Of a stretch of 64,000 nt of DNA, positions 23,899 through 35,527 are shown piece after piece. This DNA comes from Pardosa pseudoannulata (lineage: Eukaryota; Arthropoda; Arachnida; Araneae; Lycosidae): NCBI GenBank assembly GCA_032207245.1, contig CM063510.1:155667448-155731447 (forward strand), in the 5' to 3' direction. A program made the translations under genes and the position numbers. The first letter of the stretch is position 1; each line of letters begins with the position of its first letter. Under the pieces are notes generated by a model that had not been told where the DNA came from, searched no databases, and saw only the letters and a program-made list of their open reading frames with translations.

Positions 23899-25327
23899 CA
23901 GGGCCGGTTCTGGGCTATTAGTCGTCTGTGTGCAAGGTAGTATTTTGCTGCCCCTTTAAAATATAGATTCCCAGTAGATTAATAAGCTCAGTGCATACTA
24001 TTACTGTAAGTATTGCGTCTGTCTCTGCCTGGGATCAAGAAATGTGTCGGCTAAAGCGAACTTTTGGTTCATTGTAAGGCGCCGAACAATTGGAAAACGG
24101 CAGTAATGGTCTTTTTGACGCACGGACGATTAGTGTCAAATCTGCCGTTTTGTCAAAGCACCGACAGAAAGAAGAAATTGTTCTTTGTGTGACCGCATCA
24201 GCTACTCCAAGGACGAAGGTCAACTGGGAGGGGGGGTGTCGATCTCCTCTAAAACCGAGGTTTCCTGTTTGAAAAAGAAAAATGGGAGGGAACTCCCGGC
24301 GGAACTTTCAGATGAGCAGGTTGCTTAGAATGATCTCCTCTCTCGATGACTTTACATATATTTTTCTTTAAATGTTTTTTTGGTGGTAATAAATCAACGT
24401 TGTTAAGTTTGAAATTATCTATGGCTGATTATTTCGTCTCTATACCTGCTCCCTATACGAGACCCATGCGAAGTCATACCCAAATGACTTACAATCGGAA
24501 ATAGAACATTCGCAGATCGCTCAGCGAGTTTACAATTACATTGCTTTATTATGTTATACTTAAAATTATGTATGAGTATTCTATATAAATGACTAGAGTT
24601 AAAAAAATTTTTTTTTTAAATCATATTTATTTTAAGGTTTAAGAATAAATATATTCTTAAAAAAATGAACCCACAAACTTCAGTCTTCTTACTTTTTTGT
24701 CGGTTTAATCAATATTATCTGATAGTTCAAAGTTTCTATATAATTTCTTTTCAGTTGCTGTCACCATTTCTAAATATTTTTAAGGTAATTTCTTTTAAAA
24801 TGTTTTAATATATTGCAAATCAATTTTCTTAAGTAAGAAAATTTGTGAAGAAGTATTCATTAAAAACTATCCCATGTTTATGACAATAATTATTCCGAGA
24901 CATGAAAAAACAGAGACAAAAAGGAAATAAATTTTCAAATTTTATTAACCTTTTTGAGGCAGGAATTTTGTCATGTAGATAAAGACCAGAGAGTAAGCTT
25001 TAGTGCTTCCCTCCTTTCGAGCAAAAGAAATGTAGCTTTCCTTTCCGAATGGCTACATTTTAGAAAGAACAGAAAACCTCTGACGAATACTGATGTTCCT
25101 AGTGACAGCTGAATAAACAGTATGACAGATGAATAAAGGATAGTGGGGAGAGGAAGTGCCTGGGTTATATTGAGATTTCAAGTTCTGGTTGAAATATCAA
25201 CTGCCCATCCCGAAAGGGTTAAATATTTTTGATAAAATCCTCTTTTCATAAAAACAAAATGTAGCATATTTTAAAAATTATTGTATCATCACCCTAGAAA
25301 TGTTCATACCTATTATATCTGGCCCTG
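23899..25327. mobile_element. hAT-like element with CAGGGCC ends
   Basis: A 1429-bp region starting CAGGGCCGGTTCTGGG and ending GGCCCTG, flanked by TATACATA (23891-23898) and TATACGTA (25328-25335), seven of eight matching. The higher-GC part at 24000-24330 has short overlapping open frames on both strands with no recognised motif. A smaller TTAA-flanked MITE is nested at 24949-25218. The ends match beyond the first seven bases only weakly. Confidence 0.6.
24949..25218. mobile_element. piggyBac-like MITE nested in hAT-like element
   Basis: A 270-bp element flanked by TTAA at 24945-24948 and 25219-25222. Left end CCTTTTTGAGGCAG; right end CTGCCCATCCCGAAAGGG. It is related in design to the MITEs at 8298 and 43243 (CCCTTT start, TTAA target). 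Confidence 0.65.
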
Positions 25328-25335
25328 TATACGTA

Positions 25336-27509
25336 TATATGTTTATGTAATTATTACAAAAACAGCTATGTATCTACAAGGCAGTGGTTGAAAGCCACAA
25401 AATAGGACTCATTCCCTTTACAATAAAAAGCTGTAGGAATGTTCCACAATGATTTAACTTTTAAAATGATCCTTCACATTTTGTTTTATGAATAGTTGAA
25501 GCTGCTTGTATAGAGATCTTATTAAATAAGTAACTGCTCATTTTAATATTCGCAAATGGCAGTTAATAGCTGTATAAACATTGCATTTCTTTCTAATCTA
25601 TATTGGATTACTTTCTGTTTAGAAAATTTTAAATAACAAAAGGGGAAATTTTGCACAAATTTTTTAAAATTTGTTTTAATAACATATAGCATAAATTACT
25701 ATTCAAAAACATTTATAAACATTGTGTAAATCAACAATTAGCAAGTCATAAAATTTTGAGAGATCACAAAAAGCTTTCTTTGTACATATGAAAGAACATT
25801 AAACTGTCTAAAAATAACTAAAACTTTAACAGTGACATACAAAATTATATTCAAGTATTAAGAACTAAAACTTTAAAAATCAACATTAAAAGAACCACAA
25901 GAAAAGATAAAGATGAACAAAAAAAATGTGTATGAAAGTTTTTAAGAGTATACACACTGCCTAAAAATATACATAAAGTAGAGAATAAAAAGCAACAATA
26001 TGTAAAGTATGATTAAAAGAATATAAATAATTTAAGTAGAAAAAAGTTTAACAAAATCTTTGATTGATGCAGTACAAATCACATAGTAATAACTGGGAAA
26101 ATTTCACATACACATTGTTGGTTGATTAATACGCAAAGAAAATATATTTTAGACGTAACATTTATTAAATAACTATATAAAAACCAAAATAATTGAGAGT
26201 AGCCTCCCTTCAATTTTCTCGTATACTCAGATATTAGTTGTGTTTTTTTTTCTTTTACAAAACACCATCACTGAAATAATATCCATCTTAACGCTTTCCG
26301 ATAATAGCATTATCGGAAACCAGATAGTAATCAGAAGTAGCAGGTAAACCATCACAGAACTAGTATAAACTACTACTTTCTGATAGCTTGCATTAACCTA
26401 AAAGTTTATAGAAAACTACAATTTTGCTTTAATGTATATATATTTAAAATTTGATATTTCTAATTCAAAATGTCCTTGAGTTATTGTGTTCACATACACA
26501 CAAACATAATTCTAAAAATACCTTCAAAATTTCACGGTTGAATTTTTTGGCAGTTATATTACTATTCCTATACTATGTATACAAGAAAATATGGAGAAGG
26601 ATTTCGTCTATAACATTATGGAGGTCTATAACTATAAAAACAAATTAGGAAAAATAAAAATAAATCAAAAATTATATTAAAGTTTTTTTAAAAAATCTTT
26701 AATATAATTTAGCTATTTAGACTGAATCTATTGCATACAGCTGATTCTAAATAGCTATGAACATCCATGCCAGGCGTGAAATTTAATCTATGGATTCTGA
26801 TACTAAAAGACATGGTCCTATCTATTTGTCAATCTCCAACCTTATTTAATGAAAACTACACAATTAGTGCAAGCTGTTACAGGATACAAGTTAGCTAAAT
26901 CATCAAAGAAAAATTTAGCACTAAAATATTAAATATTATATACAAAGTGACATTCAAAATTCCTTTAAATCAAAAGTAGTCTTATTGAAGTCTTTATTGT
27001 AAAATTTGTATGAGCTGTAAAAGCAAAAGCAAAGTTTCAAGGCACTGTCGTATTTCAAAATTGGCTGTATTGTGTTTTGTACGGTCTAAAAATAAATGCG
27101 TATCCCAAACCTTCCTATAATCATTTCCAATCATATGCAGAGTGTCCAGGAGCAAACCAATAAGAAATTTTCTGATATTTCCCTGCAATTGGTAAGTTCT
27201 TTTACCGATAAATTCATACTACTTAATACACAATTTATTTCAATTCTTTTATAAAACCATTTTTAGATATAAATCTATTTTTAAATAAAATATAATTTCA
27301 TAAAAAATATTATACAAATTTATATTTAAATAAACTTTAAAAAAATTACAATGCATTTAAAACTCAGAAATATTCTTTTCAGTCTTTCAAGTGTTTAGAA
27401 TAACCTATACGAAAGTACAGGGGATTAATCAATGCCATTGAAATAATTATAAAAAAGTGATAACTCTTGTCCAGTACTCTTTTTCCACATTTTATATTTT
27501 TAAATATTT
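25336..27509. other. AT-rich intergenic sequence
   Basis: No gene or mobile element was recognised. The only distinct structure is a perfect inverted repeat at 26295-26319. Confidence 0.5.
26295..26319. repeat. Short perfect palindrome
   Basis: Arms TTTCCGATAAT and ATTATCGGAAA surround the 3-base loop AGC. The function is unknown; it could form a hairpin or be a dimer binding site. Confidence 0.6.
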
Positions 27510-27696
27510 GCCGAATGATGGCCGATTGGTTAGGGTGCTAGCCTTCGGTACCGGAGTTCGTGGGTTCGTATCCCACAGTGGCATGTATGTTCGTAGCCGT
27601 TCGGAATCGGCTTTAAGCTGTAGGTCCCGGTCTCATTAGCCCTCGTGTTGCAAAAAGTAGACCGTAGCACTCCAAACCAATCCAAATCCAATCCTT
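27510..27696 (+). mobile_element. tRNA-derived SINE, copy 1
   Basis: The head contains a Pol III A-box-like TGGCCGATTGGTTAGGG and a B-box-like GGTTCGTATCC. The tRNA-related part is followed by a conserved body (GTTCGTAGCCGTTCGGAATC, GTTGCAAAAAGTAGACCGTA) and a tail of CCAAA/CCAAT units. It lies near similar AT-rich flanks (TTATATTTTTAAATA and TTATATTTAAATA) that may be the target duplication. Confidence 0.85.
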
Positions 27697-27834
27697 ATAT
27701 TTAAATAATACAGACTCATATATTAATTAAAAATTGCACATTATTATTTTACATATTCGATTTGCTCCATAATTGCAATAATTTTCTTAGTGGTTTTGTT
27801 GATTAAGGACATTTATTGTTTCAAAATTTTTTAA

Positions 27835-28130
27835 ATCAGTTTTGATTTTTTTCTTTTGAGCTTTAATTGCTTCATTTTCTGAAGATCCCCCTTTTTTTGT
27901 TTTTTCACATTCTCATTTAGAAAAAAACATTTTTAAATAAATGCACAAGAGATCTGTAAATGGAAAGGGTTTTTTTTTCTTTTTTAAATTTTAACTGGTG
28001 AAATTGGTTAGAAAAATTTTTTTATGTATATAACACCCTGATTTTTAAAAATTTTTTTTCCAATTTCTACTGAATGAACTGATAATTTCAGAATTGTTAA
28101 TTTTTCTTATAATTTCCAGTTGTTGGACAC
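27835..28130 (+). repeat. Dispersed repeat C, fragment
   Basis: Shares the TTTGAGCTT...GAAGAT...GCACAAGAG block with 46685-46830 (same orientation) and 11850-11960 (inverted). It ends near GTTGTTGGACACCCTG, which resembles a transposon terminus. The left part is missing or too diverged to see. Confidence 0.4.
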
Positions 28131-28329
28131 CCTGATGATATCAATATCAGTACAATAGCCTTTGAACAATATTTGGATGTCAATAATATCAATTCTAAAA
28201 GTGAATCTTTATCATTCAATTTTAATATAAATTTCTGTGATAAATGAATTAAATGTAATGTATGAGAGGTAATACACACATTTGTAAGTCAAATTGATGA
28301 ACTTTTTCATTGGTGCTAATTATACTCAT

Positions 28330-29257
28330 TTATTAGAAGCTGAGGCTAGTAAATTAGACTTAAAAATAAACGAAGATAAAACAAAATTTATGGAAACATC
28401 CCAGAGTACACCTAATGTAAAGGTTGGTTTTGGTTTGGTTTGGAGTGCTACGGTCTACTTTTTGCAACACGAGCGATAATGAGACCAGGACCTACTGCTT
28501 AAAGTTGATTCCGAATGGCTACGAACATTCATGCCACAGTGGGATTCGAACCCACGAACTCCGGTACCGAAGGCCAGCACCCTAACCAATCGGCCATCGT
28601 TCGGCTGCCTAATGTAAAGTCATTTACAGTGGGAGGCTACACCTTTGAAATAGTTTCACAGTTCAAATATCTTGGAACAACCATCACCACTAATAATGAC
28701 TTGAACGTAGAGATAAACAACAGGATCGCCATGGCAAATAAATGCTATCATGGCCTTAAAAATAAATTAAAATCTCGATTTATAAGTTTAAAAATGAAAA
28801 TTAACATCTATAAAACTCTACTTCGATCTATTCTGCTCTATGGAAGTGAATGCTGGGCAATAACCAAATTGCATGAAAATAAATTGCTGGCTTTTGAAAG
28901 GAAAATCTTAAGAAAAATATTTGGTGCAGTTCAAGAGAATAATTTTTGGAGATCCTTATTCAATTTTGAAATTTATAAAAAATATAAACAACCTCATGTT
29001 GTTAAAGTCATAAAAATCAATAGACTGCGATGGCTTGGACTCGATGACATAAACCCAGTAAAACAGCTCACTTTCACTCATCCCATGGGGCAGAGGAAAT
29101 GAGAAAGACCACCAATTAGGTGGCTTGACTCAGTAGAGAGGGACTTAACTACTGTCAAAAAGGGAAACTGGAGGAGTCTTGCAGCAGATAGAAACGGCTG
29201 GAAAAAACTGCTTGGGACAGCCTTGGCCTGAAACAGGCTGTAGTGCTTCAGAAGAAG
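28330..29257 (+). pseudogene. 5'-truncated LINE reverse transcriptase fragment
   Basis: The conceptual protein runs from EAEASKLDLKINEDKTKFME, is interrupted by a SINE at 28423-28607, and resumes with SFTVGGYTFEIVSQFKYLGT, IYKTLLRSILLYGSECWA and RKILRKIFG. This is the C-terminal third of a non-LTR reverse transcriptase, including the YLG..I and LLYGSE.W motifs. A stop follows HPMGQRK, then RPPIRWLDSVERD continues in frame. The 12-bp duplication AATTATACTCAT at 28318-28329 and 29258-29269 marks the insertion, so the fragment arrived already truncated. The tail is GAAGAAG. Confidence 0.85.
28423..28607 (-). mobile_element. tRNA-derived SINE inserted in LINE, copy 2
   Basis: A 185-bp SINE in reverse orientation, with intact A box (TGGCCGATTGGTTAGGG) and B box (GGTTCGAATCC) when read on the - strand and a CCAAA-type tail. 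It interrupts the LINE fragment and is bounded by the perfect 12-bp duplication CCTAATGTAAAG at 28411-28422 and 28608-28619. Confidence 0.93.
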
Positions 29258-29269
29258 AATTATACTCAT

Positions 29270-30317
29270 AAATAAAAAGAGGTGCACTGACAGAATAGTA
29301 TATAGTTTCAATTAAGATATAAAATTATATTATGATTTTACCAATCCCAGATTAAAGTAGTAAATTTAAAACAAAATTTTAGTTGCAAGATTATGACAAT
29401 GTACCCCCTATAAGATAATGCTAATTTGCAAAAACACATTTTAACTATTCCACTTGTGTAATATAACATATATATAGAAAAAAACTACAAAAAAGTACTG
29501 AATTTTTAAAATACAAAAGCTAAATATTTAAGAACACTTAAAAAAAGGAAAACAAGCATGAAATATACTTTTATGGTGATTGAAGGAAATTCACCAAGAT
29601 ATATTCTGGAAAAATTTAGAAATACTATAAAAAATTTGAGCATATATAAATAATTATGAATGCTTTGTAAAATATTAAAGATATTTTTAACAAATAATTT
29701 CATAGCAAAGTAATGCTTTTATTTAAACATGAGTAAAACTGAAGAAAATTCATGTTTTTCCTTTTCTAAAAATATTGGTTAAATAGAAATATAATGAATT
29801 TATGTTTTAATAGAAGAGTATGTACATGAAAAAGTTTTTAAAAAAAATGTGCAGTAAAATGCTAGGAAAAAAGCTTTTATATATGTACAACAAAATATTT
29901 TTGAAAGTATAAAAAAAATGTTAAAGCTGTTGATACAATACTACAATGCAAATTCACAAATAAATACTTTATTATTTTTATAACACATATTTACATATAG
30001 ACACATATAATTGAGGAAACAAAATCCCTGATTATACTTTATAGACTTTGAAATAAAAGAAAAATTAGAATATAGCAACATTGTAAATGGCAAAGAGGCA
30101 ATAAAATGATGGTACAAGCATTATTCTTATACTAAAATATCAATTAAAGATATAAAATCAAAATATTTCAAACAAATTTGAGCATATTTGTGTTTGTACT
30201 TACATGGTAGCCCCAAATGTATACTAATATGACATACTTTGTAAACATTTTTATACCTCAAAAATAAGCGTACACTCCTCAATATACATTATTTGTGGTT
30301 ATAGTGACTCTAATTTA
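29270..30317. other. AT-rich intergenic sequence
   Basis: Nothing beyond simple AT-rich DNA was recognised; short open frames on the - strand (29078-29311, 29506-29703) are LINE antisense or low complexity. Confidence 0.5.
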
Positions 30318-30806
30318 GGACTACTTAAGAATTGGGTTCCCCTTGGCAAATTTGGCGGAAATGGTGGCGATATTTACTAAAACACAAAGGTAATCCACCC
30401 AAACATAGTATTTCTCTCTTTTTCTGTCGACTTTAATTAATACAAAGTGCACCATCGTAATAGAATTATATACTCTTACTTAATCAAAGCAAACGACTTG
30501 AAAACCGGACATTTATATTTATGGGCAATTAATCCCTTAACAGTTTACAAATGCAATAGCTTCAAATTATCAAAAATCAGTCATAGTTAACCATTAATGG
30601 TTTGTTATATCTAATTTTTTTAAGCATTGCGCACTTTTAATATATAAGAAAAGAGTTGCACAAGGAGAGTTGGATACAAACTTCATATAAATTACAATAT
30701 AGATACAGATTGTTCGGACACGGTGAGATCAGAAGAAAATGTTAGGTGACCATACTTAAACCATTATAGCCAAGTTGGCAGGGGAACCCAGTTCTTTAGT
30801 CAAGCC
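30318..30806. mobile_element. Non-autonomous DNA transposon with 8-bp target duplication
   Basis: A 489-bp element with ends GGACTACTTAAGAATTGGGT and, inverted at the right, GGCTTGACTAAAGAACTGGG. Both continue into TTCCCC and a TTGGC motif. The perfect octamer CTAATTTA flanks it at 30310-30317 and 30807-30814. Ends starting with GG rather than CAG leave hAT, P and Merlin groups open. No ORF. Confidence 0.8.
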
Positions 30807-31797
30807 CTAATTTACTATATATAATAACCTCAAAGACAAATACTTAGTTTTTCAGTAAAAAATATGTGAATAAGGGATAAGAACCTTAATTATTTCATCA
30901 AACTTGTTTTCCTTTTTAACATGTATGAATATCATTAAAGTTGTTTCCAAAACACTAACTTTAACATGTAACACCAATCTAGTCTAGGGAAAGAATACTG
31001 CCCCCCAAAAACACCTAATTTTCTAATGTAGTATAAATTATCATTATTATTGGGATACAATTTATTTATTTATTTGGGGTCAAACCAAATATGTGTGTGT
31101 TTACCTCTAAATTACATGTCTTTCAATGAACAATGTTCAGTAACTTTTAATTGATTATAAAAATGTCAGGTTATAAACTGGTACATATTACAAGCAAAAA
31201 TTGTGTCTTACTTTATAAAGATGAACCATTCAAAAAGAAATTCTATGGCATATGATTAGATTGTATATTAAAATCATATGCAATATAATTATATTTTTGC
31301 TATTATAACTTGTACTGGCTTTCTGTAAAATTTGTACTTCCTTTCAATATGATATATGCAGAAATTTAATAAATTTTTTTTAGAAAAGTATTAAATGCAA
31401 CTGCACATATGAGCATGAGCTAAAACTAACAATAAACTGTATGATCATTTAGTCAGGTAATTAAACAATTATGTCTGTTATAATGTAAGCGTATAATAGG
31501 ACGAAATTCAATCTGAATTTGCAAAAAATGCTGCACAGTTTATGATAGAGATGTTTTGATACCTTAATTTTTATTTTTTTAATGACTTCACATATGAGAT
31601 TGCTTATGAATTACTAATGCTATTTCATAAGCTGCTCAGGAACAGTATTTGGTAATAACGTGGAATACAATATTGTATTTTAGTTTAAGTATTGAATTAT
31701 TTTATATATTAACTGCTTACATAGTATACTTTATAAAAGTATAATATAGCCTTTAACCTACTGTGGGTATATTTTGTGATGTAAAATTATTTCCAGT

Positions 31798-31919
31798 TAG
31801 GAGACTAGCAAGAAATTTTCCATGGGAGGGGGGGTGAGTTTACCCTTCAACTTATATATCAACACTAATACAGCAATCCTTATGGAGGATTATAAGCTCC
31901 TCCCCTCGCTATGCCACTG
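31798..31919. mobile_element. Short hAT-like MITE
   Basis: A 122-bp element starting TAGGAGACTAGCAAG and ending CTCGCTATGCCACTG, whose inverse CAGTGGCATAGCGAG is a typical hAT end. Flanking TTTCCAGT (31790-31797) and TTTCTAGT (31920-31927) match at seven of eight bases. Confidence 0.65.
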
Positions 31920-32191
31920 TTTCTAGTTATTCATTTCTATTTACATTTTTACTAACTTGTGGCTATAAGATATAGCTGTATTTTGACAGTACTCTGCAGA
32001 AAGATTCTGAAAAGTTGCAGTTCACTGATTATTATTTCAAATATGGCAACAATGGTTTCTTATAGAGAATGTGCTCATGACGTCAGGTGCAGCAAAATTT
32101 GCAGCTCAACTTACTCGTTGGCAAAACATTTGAATTTCCTACGGATTGTGCTTGTTATTGGGGTTTTAATTTTGTCAATTATCTGAAAAAG

Positions 32192-32392
32192 GTAAAAAGC
32201 TGTTATGAGTATGGCTGTACTAAGCGTTTCAAAAAAGGCAAATATATTGTATTTTATTGCTTTCCTAAAGATCCTACATTGTGAATGCTTTGGATAAAAG
32301 CTTTGAAAAGGAAAGAATGGACTCCAAGTTCTTCATCGAGAATTTGCAGCAAACATTTTCAAAATGATAATAAAACATTAACCTTACTGTAA
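32192..32392 (+). pseudogene. THAP-type zinc finger remnant
   Basis: The frame reads SCYEYGCTKRFKKGKYIVFY, CFPKDPTL, TGA stop at 32282-32284, then MLWIKALKRKEWTPSSSSRI and CSKHFQND. The C-x4-C at the start, the invariant Trp, and C-x2-H in CSKHF are the THAP zinc ligands and core residues, with the usual FPKDP block. THAP domains occur at the N-terminus of P-element-type transposases and host DNA-binding proteins. The internal stop falls where an Arg is common, so this looks like a decayed copy. No transposase body follows. Confidence 0.65.
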
Positions 32393-32989
32393 TGCAATAG
32401 ATTATATAAAGTTATTATGTTCTAAGAATTTTTTATTATTACTAAGTTGCTTTTTCTATGCTTTTGTGAGAAGTACTGTACCTATAAATATAATTATTTT
32501 TTGTCCTTAAAATGATCAGGCTTCGCACATTTTTATTAGATTCTTATTTATGTAATAGTTTATTGTGCCTGTTACATAATCAAAGTAGTTATGCTTTGAT
32601 TATGAGACTTAATATTACTGTGAAGATTGTTTAATTTAAAATATATATATATATACTTCTGTAAATGCTAAAAAAATCTATCTTGAATTACTTGGCCATT
32701 TTCTGGTGTTTCCTTCTCCTTCCCTTAATTAAAATTTAGTTTTGTTGTATACATGATTAATATCGAAGCTCATAACATACAATCAAAACAACCAATGTTT
32801 TGCCAATGAAAAGTTGAGTTGTAGTGAACACTCTTATTTGTTTACAAACATGCACTTTCTCTATAGCATTGACCTCTACCAAGCTGTAGATATTTGTTGG
32901 CCATTTTTTAAAAGAAGTACTAAATAGGTGGCCAATTATTACTATTTAAGACAACACAAGCAGACAAAGTGGATACTCATAATGTAAAA

Positions 32990-33240
32990 GTGTGGTCTAA
33001 GCAGAACACTCGCCAGGCTTCATCTGCCACCCCCAGAGGTCTTGGTTAGAAACTTGGAGGACATCGTGACCACATACTTATATTATGGACTCTGACTGCC
33101 ATTAATGAACATGGTGGATCCTTGGCTGGTTGAAACCTTGAACCCACAGCCCTCCAATTAGGAGATCGGTGCCTACTCTGGATCACTCATTTACAGGGGT
33201 AAAAATGTGAGACAGCCCAACAGCAGTTAAAGGCTATGTA
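32990..33240 (+). mobile_element. Possible second tRNA-like SINE, degraded
   Basis: A GC-richer patch begins GTGGTCTAAGCAGAACACTC, which resembles an A box, and contains GGTTAGAAACTTGG in the place of a B box. Both differ from consensus and no duplication was found, so this is tentative. Confidence 0.25.
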
Positions 33241-33489
33241 TAGTAAAGCACCATTTATATGTTTCTCATTTATATTACATTTATACAACATTTTATCACA
33301 GTCCCAATCCATTCATAACCATAGTCTTTTCACAGAATGTCAAGGATACAAAGATTAAACTTAAAATTGTTTTCCCTTTTTCTATTGCAAATTTTCAGCT
33401 CTGGTCATTCTTGCTAACTTCCCATTAAGGAGTAACTTTTATTAGCAGGTCAAATAAAGGATGAAGGAAATTTATCATTAATTTGGACA

Positions 33490-33700
33490 AATTATGTGGT
33501 ACTGATATAAGAGATGATGATGAATATGAAAAAATAATGTCACCTTCTTTTAAAGATGCACAAGTTATTGAAAAACTTTAAATTTTTTATATCAAAATAC
33601 TAATGAAAAGACATTTAATTCACAGAACTTGATATTGCTGTACAACTCAAAGACAAGCAGCACATCAGACGAGGATTGAAGATTTTTTAAATTAATTGAT
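33490..33700 (+). pseudogene. Possible pogo/Tigger transposase C-terminal relic
   Basis: One frame reads CGTDIRDDDEYEKIMSPSF and then, after stops and a frame change, RQAAHQTRIEDFLN. A terminal QT.I.DF motif is usual in Tigger-type transposases. The similarity is short and the fragment heavily broken, so the call is weak. Confidence 0.3.
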
Positions 33701-34147
33701 TACTTGCCTGCATCTATTGGTATAAGTAATTAAGATAGGCAAAATAGTTATGATTTATCTTTCTTTTATGATAGGCCCTTAATTTTAAAATATAATTACT
33801 TCTCTATTTTTATATACTACTATATAGTAAAATAGTAATAGTACTATCTTAGAAATTTTTCAGATTATTACTTTTATATAAATTTGCAATGATAAAAGTC
33901 ATTTATTAAAATTTTAATTACATGTTGTTTTGGTCTGTCCCTAGGACAACATATAAATAGTGTTTTACCGCACTTTAATTAGCATGAAGAAATGAATATG
34001 CTGCACATATTCATTTCTGGAGTTGATTATTGATCACAAAAACTTCTGAGTTATAAAAAGCTAATAAATTACCAAAGTGTGTGCCCATAAACACATATAA
34101 AATGTAGCTGTATATTATCTTTTCCATAAGAACAATTCAATAATATT

Positions 34148-34153
34148 TTTATT
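34148..34153 (-). terminator. Candidate MBOAT7 polyadenylation signal
   Basis: AATAAA on the - strand, about 135 bases after the MBOAT7 stop codon. Other AATAAA sites lie further away, so this is the nearest candidate only. Confidence 0.4.
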
Positions 34154-34285
34154 TTGTTTGTGATATGCTCAACTTATGAGCTTAATGATTTTTCAAAACA
34201 AAAATATAAAATAAAAGATTATGTACATGCAACAAGGAAAGCAAAAACTTGCTTAAATAAGCTCAAGTGCTTCTGCTATACAATT

Positions 34286-34667
34286 TTAAAACGACTTTGT
34301 GTCTTTAAGCTCAAGTACTTTCTTGTCTTTTCTCTGTAATTTTTTAACAAACCTGTTTTTCAAAAATGCTGCAGTAAACATAAAAATTGTTACAAAATGC
34401 CCTATATAGTAGATGGAATTCCAATAATGAATAGTAGCCTTGAAATCAAGCAATATAAAAGCAATTCCCATGTATGACACAGATTGCATTTTTATAAAAT
34501 ACCATATAAAATCATACACTTTCTGAGCCTGCTCAGATAAATTCTTACGAACAGCCTTTTCCACTTGGATTTCAGACAGTAGTAATAGTGGAGTTCCCAA
34601 AAGAGACAGATAATATCCAGGACTGACTCCATGCCATATAGCACTCACAAACATTGTAGTAAACATT
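34286..34667 (-). CDS. MBOAT7 (frj): MBOAT7 coding exon 7
   Basis: This exon completes Lys345 and encodes residues 346-471 plus stop. It carries the catalytic WHG motif (His357) near its start, then three hydrophobic segments and a Lys-rich cytosolic tail ending DTKSF. Confidence 0.95.
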
Positions 34668-35366
34668 CTGAAAATTAACAGTAATAATCACTCATTTATG
34701 AAATTATGAATTCAAAAAAATTCAAACAAAAAATCAAAGGAGTCAGTTACAGAGGGACAAAATAAACATGTAAACATAAAAAAACAAATTATAGACAGAT
34801 GAAAAAAATTAAGAATGAAGGTCTGTTATCTCTTTTTTTACCTTTATTTGTATTTTTGCATTTATATCAAAGAAAGAAGCTAGAGAAAATGAAGGTCCAT
34901 TTTCTCTTCTCACAATTACATTTTTATAATATGTAACTATTGGACAATGGTTCATCAATAAGTAGCAATGATAATAATTCTTTGTGACTCTTGGAAAACC
35001 ATTTAGAAATTCTATGATAGGCGGATCGTAAGCTATCTATCACACTGGTAGGGTGTAGGGAAGACAAAGAAATGTCAACTCTCCCAAAGGGTTATTGCCT
35101 GCAAATTTGGCAAGACACCAGAAATTCCAAGTAAACATTAGTACTTTCAAATTTGTACTTTCCTTTAAAAATATTTTGTCATAAATTTAATTTTTCTCAC
35201 TGTTCTTATAAAGCTTGGAATTGCCACTTCAACTTGTACCCCCCCTCTCCTTCGGTGATTCTTTCCTACTTATGGTAAACCATCGATATATATATATACA
35301 TATATGTATATGTATACATTTATATATGTTTATATATATATATACATATATATGTGTATATATATA

Positions 35367-35412
<46 letters not shown>

Positions 35413-35493
35413 CACATTAAAAACAATATATATAATTATCATAACCATATAATAAACCATATATATATAATTACATATTAAAAACTTTTTTTC

Positions 35494-35527
<34 letters not shown>

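Noticed and set aside
24035..24272. Complementary frames of about 60 residues on both strands
   Set aside because: They lie inside the hAT-like element 23899-25327 and have no recognisable domain.
27516..27590. Possible functional tRNA gene
   Set aside because: The tRNA-like head has A- and B-box motifs but is attached to a conserved non-tRNA body and repeated nine times with tails and target duplications, so it is a SINE.
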